From: Methylobacterium sp. B4
GTDB lineage: Bacteria > Pseudomonadota > Alphaproteobacteria > Rhizobiales > Beijerinckiaceae
Length of the DNA stretch: 57,249 nucleotides
Direction: 5' to 3'
NCBI RefSeq assembly: GCF_003201865.1
Contig: NZ_QJJJ01000028.1
Coordinates: forward strand, 1-57,249
Each line of letters begins with the position of its first letter. The stretch's first letter is position 1. The notes under the pieces were generated by a model. It did no database searches and was not told the origin of the DNA. It saw nothing but the letters and a program-made list of their open reading frames with translations. The position numbers and the translations under genes were made by a program. Positions 1-6,613 of the stretch are shown one piece after another.

Positions 1-290
1 GAGTGTTCGGATTGGAACGAAGGTGCAGACACTGCGCGTTTCGTCCCCAAGTCTCAGGCTCCAGCGCTTGGAAACGGCTGCCTTAGGAACATCGCCATGA
101 AGCCAGCTTTACATACTGGCTTTAGCACACAAAAGGTTACCGGATGTCGTAGGCCCTCCAGCCACGTGGCACACGGTCGGCGGGCCGGTTCGTGTTGTGC
201 AAAATCCTGCGCCGGCCCGCTGCTTTATGCCCTGCTATATTCAAACGTGTTCAACACAGAAACGCAGCTGCCGGCGCACATTGAAACCTT
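1..290. other. Left edge, no gene recognised
   Basis: I see no convincing gene, tRNA or repeat here. Frames that are open through the stretch have no recognisable protein character and read across the end of the phage-like gene to the right. It is probably the outer flank of the prophage scar. Confidence 0.4.
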
Positions 291-962
291 CTATGGCGCG
301 CGGCCGCTGCACGGTGCACGCACCATCCATCTCTCCACGATGCGGGTGGAGATCCCCTGTGCCGTGATGACGGTGTGCTGGCAGAAGCCGCCCACGGCCG
401 GCTGCATCTCGCCGCTGACCGGGTGCGGAAACCGGAGATCCCGCTGTGCCCGCATGATGCGCAGACCGTCGCGCGAGGGATTGAACGAGGCCATGCCGCC
501 CGTCAGGCCCATGCCGCCCAGGCGACGCATCAGTTCGGGCGACGACGGGGCGCAGGTGTTCATGATCTGCTGCGCGCCTGCGGCCTCGTCGCCTGAGTCC
601 ACTACCCAGCACTCAGGCCGGCCGCGTGCTTCCGACCAGCCCGCCATCAGGATCATGTTCGACCGGGCCCGTGCCTGCGGGTTTGCCGTGCCGAACTGCA
701 CCAGGGCGATGGTGTAGGTCTCATGCATGTTGCTGACCGCCTCGTCGAACGAGGCGAAGCGCCAGCGCGCCCGATCCGCGAAGTACTCGGGCAGCTCGCT
801 TGGCCCACGACCTGAGACCACGGCCGGGAGGTGCCCAAGGATGCGCACCTTCTGCGCCGTGCCGAACACCTGCCCCTCGGGGCCACGGAGCCAGCCATCG
901 GTGAGCACGTGTACTGCGCTCTCGCGCACGTAGGCGTGAAGGGCCGTCAAAGCCGTCTCCAT
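291..962 (-). CDS. Phage-like hypothetical protein (longer copy)
   Basis: An open frame of 223 residues starting METALTALHAYV. I do not recognise a named family. Its middle and C-terminal parts resemble the truncated gene at 1598-2068: both have an FDE-x-V segment, a central segment ending in Gly-Gly or Gly-His, and a closing segment of the type V-x-G-x-FCQ-(6-7 residues)-ISTRI/K followed by RW. The two are therefore paralogous phage-type genes on either side of a tail-tip fragment. The start at 962 lies at the point where the tail-tip frame stops making sense, so the N-terminus may be a product of the same deletion. Function unknown. Confidence 0.5.
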   Translation of the reverse strand: METALTALHAYVRESAVHVLTDGWLRGPEGQVFGTAQKVRILGHLPAVVSGRGPSELPEYFADRARWRFASFDEAVSNMHETYTIALVQFGTANPQARARSNMILMAGWSEARGRPECWVVDSGDEAAGAQQIMNTCAPSSPELMRRLGGMGLTGGMASFNPSRDGLRIMRAQRDLRFPHPVSGEMQPAVGGFCQHTVITAQGISTRIVERWMVRAPCSGRAP

Positions 963-964
963 GG

Positions 965-1587
965 TCGGTGAGGGTGTCGCCGATGCTGTCCGAGTAGTTC
1001 GGCGCGGCGTAGTCGGGGGCGAACTTGAGGCGGCCGTTCAGCACCGGGATCGGCTGCATCGGCCGGGCAGCGTTGCCCTGCAGGCCGAAGGAGTGCAGCG
1101 CGTCGGTGCTGCTAGTTTTCCCGCCCGCCTTCGGAGCGAGAAAGTGGCTGATCGCCAGAGCGCCGGCGCCGACGATGGCGGCGGAAGCGACAGCCCCGCC
1201 GAAGCTACCGAGCGAAGTAGCAAGCGCCGCGCCGAGCGGCCCGGCTGGTCCTGCCGCCGCAGTCAGCGCGACGAGAGCGACAACGGAGAGGATACTCTTG
1301 CCGACCGACCCACCGCGCCCGCCGCCGAGCGGGCGGCTGATGAACTCCACGTGGTCGTTCGCGGCCACAGCCCGCGTTTCCCACTCGGCCCGGCCATAGA
1401 ACTCGCCGTTGATGGTCAGGACAGTTGGAAGCTCAAACCGCCATGCGACACGGGCAAGGTAAGCGGCGATGGTCTCCCCCATGACGGCCTGCGCGTCAGC
1501 GATCGGCAAGATGATGCCCGGATCTCCGGGGTTCTCGATGTTGTCCGGCTCGTAGAGTTGCAGGTTGTGCTTCACTGCGATCTGCAT
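965..1587 (-). pseudogene. Phage tail-tip (lambda J-like) protein, N-terminal fragment
   Basis: The frame starting MQIAVKHNLQLYEP at 1587 has the layout of the N-terminus of phage tail-tip/host-specificity proteins: a small beta domain, then a Gly/Ala-rich hydrophobic stretch (about residues 100-155), then a PIPVLNGRLKFAP-type segment that normally precedes the long central domains. After about residue 207 the reading changes to sequence that is only a shadow of the gene at 291-962. Full-length relatives exceed 1000 residues, so this is a remnant. Its start lies 10 bases after the stop of the gene at 1598. Confidence 0.55.
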
Positions 1588-1597
1588 GCGGTCCCCC

Positions 1598-2068
1598 TCA
1601 GCGCATCCCTTCGGGCCATCGCCGAAGGATCTTCGTGGAGATGTCGGAGCGCGTGAGCGTGGTGAGCTGACAGAAGACTCCTGCGACGACGACCTCGCGA
1701 CCATTCTCCATCATGAGTGGGTGGGTGCGCTGCGCCTCGACCAAGCGCATCGCCCAAGCCTCCGGGGCTTCGCCGGGGGCGCCCACGTCCGCGGCGATCT
1801 CGCTGGCCGCCTCGATGATCCGGTCGCTGATGGGGGAGATCAGGTCGTCCGGGATCGGGTAGAGTGTCCAGGCTTCCAGGCCACTCCCGGGCGACGTCCT
1901 CAGCAAGTAGCCCTCGAGGCTGTCTCGGCCCTGCGAGTGGCCGGCAATGACGAACTCGGCTTGACGCGGCGTCAGCGCCCCGAGCCCGCGGGCCTCCATG
2001 TTTTCGATGTAGGCGGCATGGGTCGCCCGAAGGTGCTCCGGCGCGACCGCGACCAGTTCATCGAAAGT
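1598..2068 (-). pseudogene. Phage-like hypothetical protein, 5'-truncated copy
   Basis: About 157 codons from an FDELVAVAPEHL segment to the stop. It is a diverged paralogue of the gene at 291-962 and lacks roughly its first 75 residues. The 5' end runs directly into the coding sequence of the integrase fragment in another frame, with the junction near 2060-2080, so the start was deleted. A start upstream at 2152 would only add shadow sequence of the integrase. Probably not expressed. Confidence 0.5.
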
Positions 2069-2300
2069 GCAGAACTGTGGTGATGGCCAGTCGGCGCGCC
2101 TCGTCAACCGTGAGCTTGCCATGCTCGCCCAGCGACATGCGACGGCGCACACCGGCTGCGGTTCGATAGTCGGCGTAGTAGACGCGCCGGCCGCTCGGGA
2201 AGACGCGGGCGCCGAAGCCCTTCAGATCGCTGCACCAGAGGAAGTAAGGGGCCGGACGGATCTCTGCTGCATCGAGGACGCGCTTCGTTAACTTCGGCAT
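2058..2300 (-). pseudogene. Tyrosine recombinase (prophage integrase), N-terminal fragment
   Basis: The 80-residue frame begins MPKLTKRVLDAAEIRP and contains the arm-type DNA-binding domain seen at the N-terminus of P4/DUF4102 integrases (W-x-x-DLKGFGARVFPSGRRVYYADYR, then MSLGEHGKLTVDEAR). The core-binding and catalytic domains with the R-H-R-Y residues are absent: the frame ends about 11 codons after this domain at the deletion junction. Family members are about 400 residues. It marks a decayed prophage or island. Confidence 0.8.
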
Positions 2301-2303
2301 TCT

Positions 2304-2345
2304 GTGTCACCGCCTCGCCTGCTGGTGTCACCGCAGTGTCACCGC
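2304..2345. repeat. Three direct repeats upstream of the integrase start
   Basis: GTGTCACCGC occurs at 2304-2313, 2325-2334 and 2336-2345, all in the same orientation, with spacings of 21 and 11 bases. The first copy begins 4 bases from the integrase start codon. The position and the one- and two-turn spacing are what arm-type integrase binding sites or an operator would show. That reading is inference. Confidence 0.55.
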
Positions 2346-2683
2346 AGATCGGCCAATGAGCGAAATTTCCCGTCGTTACCGGTGGCAGATATCAACAGGC
2401 TGAGACGAGCTAACCCTTTGATCCGTAGAACTTCTGGCGACGCTGGGATGCTCGGCGGAAGCTTCGGAAAACGGCTCCCTGCTTCCCCTCGAAGGCGACG
2501 GTGGCGACACGCGTGACCATTCTTCCCGTGCCAACCCCGATGCCGGAGGTTGCAGACTAGGCCTCGATACCCGCAAGAGCAATCGAAAGCTCGGCCGTTC
2601 GCGTGGCCAGTCAGGATGGCCGGGCAGGAACCACCGGCGATATGATTCGTTCGCCGGGTACCGATTTGCCGAAGGAGACTCGC
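2346..2683. other. Spacer between prophage scar and core genes
   Basis: No gene is supported. The last 15 bases hold the ribosome-binding site GAAGGAG (2671-2677) of the small secreted protein that follows. No duplicated attachment site or tRNA is visible. Confidence 0.4.
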
Positions 2684-2944
2684 ATGTTCACCCGCCCGCT
2701 CGCCGCCGCCGCGCTCGGCCTCGCCCTGCTCGCCGGCCCGGCGCTCGCCGACCAGAAGCTGCCGCCCGAGCAGCAGACCCAGGTCGAGGGCATCCTGAAG
2801 AAGGAGGGCTTCACGAAGTGGAAGGAGATCGAACTCGACGACGGCATGATCGAGGTGGACGACGCCATCGACGCCAACGGCAAGCAGTTCGATCTCAAGC
2901 TCGATCCGAAGACCATGGAGATCGTCAAGCGCAAGGCGGAGTAG
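2684..2944 (+). CDS. Small secreted PepSY-like protein
   Basis: An 86-residue protein. The start at 2684 is set by GAAGGAG 6 bases upstream and gives a clean signal peptide (MFTRPLAAAALGLALLAGPALA, cut after ALA). The mature part of about 64 residues has the PepSY-type pattern: a helix (EQQTQVEGILKKEG), a strand with W-K-E-I-E, then an acidic hairpin and a basic tail. Periplasmic. PepSY modules often modulate peptidases or bind metals, but nothing here fixes a function. The cluster DDGMIEVDDAID is unusually acidic. Confidence 0.7.
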   Translation: MFTRPLAAAALGLALLAGPALADQKLPPEQQTQVEGILKKEGFTKWKEIELDDGMIEVDDAIDANGKQFDLKLDPKTMEIVKRKAE

Positions 2945-2975
2945 TCCGCGAGCCCTGGGAGGCCGTCTCCCGGGG

Positions 2976-3443
2976 CTACTTCACGCGGGTGAAGTAAGCC
3001 CCGCTCTGCGCGACGCCCTCGCCGTCCGGCTTGAGGCCCTGCCAGCGGGTGGTCAGCCGGGTGCCCTTCGTCAGGGTGAACAGCGGCTGGTCCGGCTTGT
3101 AGACCGCCACCCCGTATTTGTTGACCGTCCCGCCGTCGCCGTAGCGGTGGAACTCGACCGCGAGATCCTGTCCCTCGCGGCGGGTCCGGCAGCGGATCCT
3201 TTCGTCGCTCTGGAAGCCCTTGATCGTGAGAACGCAGCCGTTGCGGACATCCGGGGGCAGCAGCACGAGGTCGTAGTTCACGACGATTCCGGTGCCGCCG
3301 GCCGTGCGTCCGGCCGCGTGCTCGTAGCGGTAGCGGCCCTGCCAATCCTTGAGCGCGCCGTCCTGCGCCGGTTCCTGCGCCAGGGCAGCCCCCGACAGGC
3401 CGGCGAGTGCGGCGAGAACGCTCGAAATCCTGGTCGTCCGCAT
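2976..3443 (-). CDS. Secreted hypothetical protein (DUF5991-like)
   Basis: 155 residues from the ATG at 3443, with a signal peptide (MRTTRISSVLAALAGLSGAALA). The mature domain begins LKDWQGRYRYEHAAGRTAGG and reads like a small beta-barrel lipocalin-type domain seen in proteobacterial hypothetical proteins: YDLVLLPPD, a CVLTIKGFQ strand, RCRTRREGQDLAVEF, then a closing YFTR. The two cysteines in the mature part could form a disulphide. It is convergent with the PepSY protein, 31 bases apart. Longer starts upstream lie in the SRP RNA promoter region and are unlikely. Confidence 0.6.
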   Translation of the reverse strand: MRTTRISSVLAALAGLSGAALAQEPAQDGALKDWQGRYRYEHAAGRTAGGTGIVVNYDLVLLPPDVRNGCVLTIKGFQSDERIRCRTRREGQDLAVEFHRYGDGGTVNKYGVAVYKPDQPLFTLTKGTRLTTRWQGLKPDGEGVAQSGAYFTRVK

Positions 3444-3543
3444 GGCCTCTCCCTTCGAGAGGGCGAAGCATGGCCGCCGACGCCGGCCGAGACAACCCGG
3501 CCCGCGACCCGGCTTGCATCCGCCCGCGCCTGCCGTCATATAC

Positions 3544-3645
3544 GGCTTGGGAGGTTGGCGAGGGACGTTTCACTCGCCAACTGGGTCAGGTCCGGAAGGA
3601 AGCAGCCCTAACGAGACCGAGCGGGTCTTTGTCCAGCCTCCCACC
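3544..3645 (+). ncRNA. ffs: Signal recognition particle RNA (small bacterial type)
   Basis: The SRP domain IV signature GGTCAGGTCCGGAAGGAAGC followed by AGCC lies at about 3585-3607, with the matching lower side GAGACCGAGCGGGT after the apical loop. The outer arms (GGGAGGTTGG near 3549 and CCAGCCTCCC near 3633) pair to give the long hairpin of about 100 nt. Location just upstream of dnaX is the usual alphaproteobacterial arrangement. The RNA binds Ffh for co-translational targeting. The exact ends are estimated from the pairing. Confidence 0.93.
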
Positions 3646-3701
3646 CTTGCCGTCCGCTTGAGCCGGACGGCCCGGCCTCTTCCGAAAAATCCGACGGCGG
3701 C

Positions 3702-5573
3702 ATGGACGAGACGCACGGCACGCTCACCGACGAGCCGGGCCTGCCCGGCATGCCCGCCGCTGCGCCGGCCGCGACGCCCTACCGGGTGCTGGCGCGAAAA
3801 TACCGCCCCCAGACCTTCGACGACCTGATCGGCCAGGGCGCCATGGTGCGCACGCTGGCCAACGCCTTTTCGGCCAACCGCATTCCCCAGGCCTGGATGC
3901 TGACCGGGGTGCGCGGGGTCGGCAAGACGACCACCGCCCGCATCCTTGCCCGCGGCTTGAACTATCTGCGCGACGGCCAGCCCGATACCGGGCCGACGGT
4001 GGCGATGCCCGAACTCGGCCGCCACTGCCGGGCGATCATGGAATCCCGGCACATGGACGTGCTGGAGATGGACGCCGCCTCGCATACCGGCATCGACGAC
4101 GTGCGCGGCATCATCGACGGCATCCGCTACGCGCCCACGGAGGCCCGCTACAAGGTCTACATCGTCGACGAGGTCCACATGCTCTCGGAGAAGGCGTTCA
4201 ACGCCTTCCTGAAGACGCTGGAGGAGCCGCCGCCCCACGCCAAGTTCGTGTTCGCGACGACTGAAATCCGGAAAGTTCCGGTCACGATCCTGTCGCGCTG
4301 CCAACGCTTCGACCTGCGCCGAGTCGAGGCCGACGTGCTCTCCGCCCATCTGGAAAAGATCTGCGGCGCGGAGGGCGTCGCGGTCGAGGACGAGGCGCTC
4401 GCTGCCATCACCCGTGCCGCCGAGGGCTCGGTGCGCGATGCGCTCTCCCTGCTCGATCAGGCGATCGCCCACGGCGCGGGCGCGGTGACGGCGGGCAGCG
4501 TGCGCGACATGCTCGGCCTCGCCGACCGCTCGCGCATCGTCGATCTGTTCGAGGCGGTGATGCGCGGCGACGTGCCGGCCGCCTTCGCCGAGTTGCGCGC
4601 GCAGTACGATTCCGGCGCCGACCCGGCGGTGGTGCTCTCGGATCTGGCCGGCTTCACCCATCTCGTCACCCGCCTCAAGCTCGTGCCCGGGGCGGGGGCC
4701 GACCCGACCCTGAGCGAGGCGGAACGCCTGCGCGGCGCGCACTGCGCCGAGCGCCTGCCGGTGCGGGCCCTGTCGCGAGCGTGGCAGATCCTGCTCAAGG
4801 CGCTGCCCGAGGTGCAGGCCGCGCCCCGGCCGCTCGCCGCGGCCGAGATGGCGATCGTTCGCCTCGCCTATGCCGCCGACCTGCCGACGCCCGACGAGGC
4901 CTTGCGCCGGCTCCGAAGCGATGGCGCCGGTGCTGAGGGGGGCGCGGCGAACGCCTCCCGGCCGATCCCGCCCCGCGACGGCGGGTCGGGCGCCATGATG
5001 GCGCGCGAGGCGGGTTCTGCGGCGCTGCAGATGGTGCCTTCGCCTCAGCCGCGCCCGGCCCTGACCTCGGTCCCCGTCACCGCCACAGCGCCCGAGGCGG
5101 CGCCCCGCCCCGCTCCGGCCGCGCCCGCCGGGCCGCGCCTCGGACGCTTCGAGGACGTGGTCGCCCAGGCCGAGGCCGCCCGCGACATCGCCTTGAAGGT
5201 CGCCCTGGAGCGCGACGTGCACCTCGTGCGCTTCGAGGAGGGGCGGATCGAGTTTCGCCTTGCGGCCGGCGGCCGGACGAGCCTCGCCAACGATCTCGCC
5301 CGGGCGCTGGACGCCTGGACCGGGCGGCGCTGGGTGGTCGCGCTCTCCAAGGAGGAGGGTGCGCCGACGCTGGAGCAGAACACCCGGCAGGCCGAGCAGA
5401 CCCGTCACCAGAACGCCGCCGCCCACCCGCTGGTGCGCGAGGTGCTGACCCGTTTCCCCGGCGCGCAGATCGTCGATGTGCGCGACAAGGTGCCGGATGC
5501 GGCAGCCGATGTGGCGACGGAGGCGGCCGGACCAGTGGAGCCGCTGCTGGACGAGACGGACGACGACGCTTAG
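3702..5573 (+). CDS. dnaX: DNA polymerase III subunit gamma/tau
   Basis: 623 residues; AAA+ clamp-loader subunit of the replicative polymerase. Visible: the YRVLARKYRPQTFDDLIGQ opening (27-45), Walker A GVRGVGKT (69-76), the DVLEMDAASHTGIDDVR segment, Walker B VYIVDEVHMLS, the EEPPPHAKFVFATTE sensor region, and SRCQRFDLRR. The C-terminal half is Ala/Pro-rich and then ends in a tau-type domain. The zinc module normally has four cysteines; only one (in GRHCRAIMESR) is visible here. I see no slippery A-run that would make a short gamma form. It is followed by ybaB, as usual. Confidence 0.96.
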   Translation: MDETHGTLTDEPGLPGMPAAAPAATPYRVLARKYRPQTFDDLIGQGAMVRTLANAFSANRIPQAWMLTGVRGVGKTTTARILARGLNYLRDGQPDTGPTVAMPELGRHCRAIMESRHMDVLEMDAASHTGIDDVRGIIDGIRYAPTEARYKVYIVDEVHMLSEKAFNAFLKTLEEPPPHAKFVFATTEIRKVPVTILSRCQRFDLRRVEADVLSAHLEKICGAEGVAVEDEALAAITRAAEGSVRDALSLLDQAIAHGAGAVTAGSVRDMLGLADRSRIVDLFEAVMRGDVPAAFAELRAQYDSGADPAVVLSDLAGFTHLVTRLKLVPGAGADPTLSEAERLRGAHCAERLPVRALSRAWQILLKALPEVQAAPRPLAAAEMAIVRLAYAADLPTPDEALRRLRSDGAGAEGGAANASRPIPPRDGGSGAMMAREAGSAALQMVPSPQPRPALTSVPVTATAPEAAPRPAPAAPAGPRLGRFEDVVAQAEAARDIALKVALERDVHLVRFEEGRIEFRLAAGGRTSLANDLARALDAWTGRRWVVALSKEEGAPTLEQNTRQAEQTRHQNAAAHPLVREVLTRFPGAQIVDVRDKVPDAAADVATEAAGPVEPLLDETDDDA

Positions 5574-5714
5574 CGCGTCGTCGCTTCTCGAAAGCCGGCG
5601 GCCTCCGTGGGGGATGATGCACGAACCGTCGCGATTGCCCTGGCAGGCCCGGGCGCGGTTGCCTAAGTGCCGAAGGCGAACCTGACCTCGACCGGAACCG
5701 GAGCGGACCCCACC

Positions 5715-6038
5715 ATGCGCGACCTCATGGGCATCATGAAGCAGGCCCAGGCCATGCAGGAGAAGATGGCCTCGCTACAGTCGGAACTCGACTCGGTCGA
5801 GGTATCGGGCGCATCCGGCGGCGGCGCCGTGAGCGTGCGCATGACGGCCAAGGGCCAAGTGCTCGGCGTCGCCATCGATCCGAGCTTGATGGTCGCCGAC
5901 GAGCGCGAGATCCTGGAGGATCTGATCGTCGCTGCCTGCAACGACGCACGCACCAAGGCGGAGGCGACCGCACAGGAGAAAATGGCCGAGCTGACCGAGG
6001 GCCTTCCGCTGCCTCCCGGGATGAAGCTGCCGTTCTAG
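5715..6038 (+). CDS. ybaB: YbaB/EbfC family nucleoid-associated protein
   Basis: 107 residues from the ATG at 5715, the usual family length; an earlier ATG at 5667 would add a poorly conserved tail. The family pattern is clear: MGIMKQAQAMQEKM, then V-x-A-x-G-G-type strand (here VSGASGGGAVSVRMTAKGQVLGVAIDPSLM), then a C-terminal helix with MAELTEGLPLPPGMKLPF. It forms dimers that bind DNA. It follows dnaX as in most bacteria, but recR, the common third gene, is not next to it. Confidence 0.92.
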   Translation: MRDLMGIMKQAQAMQEKMASLQSELDSVEVSGASGGGAVSVRMTAKGQVLGVAIDPSLMVADEREILEDLIVAACNDARTKAEATAQEKMAELTEGLPLPPGMKLPF

Positions 6039-6613
6039 CGCGGTCCCTGAGGAGCTGGCTGCCAGCGCCGGCTCCCTCGCGGTGCCGCTGTCATAGGTTG
6101 TATTTTGACCTCGCTCTGAGCTCGCGGCAAGCTCATTCCTGCGTCACTCTGCCGCTATCGCTTGTTGATTGTCTTTTTCCCGAAACCCTGGCGCTCGGGG
6201 TTTTTCGGAAAAGCTGATCACTATCAGCTACATAGACTTAACTCGCCGGCCTTGCGTCCACGGCTTACGGGCCTGTGGCTCAAAGATGCGTCCAAGCGAC
6301 GAACGCAACTCAAAATTATGTTAAGGCAGATAACTCGCCGATCCGGTACGACATGTTGGCCGGGCCGAACGCGGCCCCCCTTAGCGAGGCTCGGCGGTTC
6401 CGTCGGCCTTTCTCCGATCAGCGCCGGCGGAACCACCGCCGCGCTCCGGGGCAAGGTGATGACGGTCCCATCTTCCCTAACCCCGATCGCGGCGCTCCTT
6501 CTCGCGACGGTCGTCGGCGCCCATCTCGGGGCGCTGCGGTGTGCGGCCTCGATGGCGGCTGCCGACGAGAGCGAGAGCCAGGTCGCCGACGCGATGCCGT
6601 CGCCGCCGATCTG
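6039..6613. other. Long intergenic region with hairpins, AT-richer
   Basis: 575 bases without a credible gene, less GC-rich than the neighbours around 6090-6350. An imperfect hairpin lies at 6174-6212 (TTTTCCCGAAACCC against GGGGTTTTTCGGAAAA around an 8-base loop) and could end ybaB transcription. A short inverted repeat (GCTGA, TCAGC) follows at 6213-6228. The right part is the downstream flank of the minus-strand Wzc-like gene. Confidence 0.4.

Noticed and set aside
1..300. tRNA or attachment site at the left edge of the prophage scar
   Set aside because: No cloverleaf or duplicated core could be found by eye.
3570..5426. Long minus-strand open frame opposite dnaX (618 codons)
   Set aside because: It is the antisense shadow of dnaX in GC-rich DNA: Arg/Gly/His-rich, no domain, and dnaX is certain.
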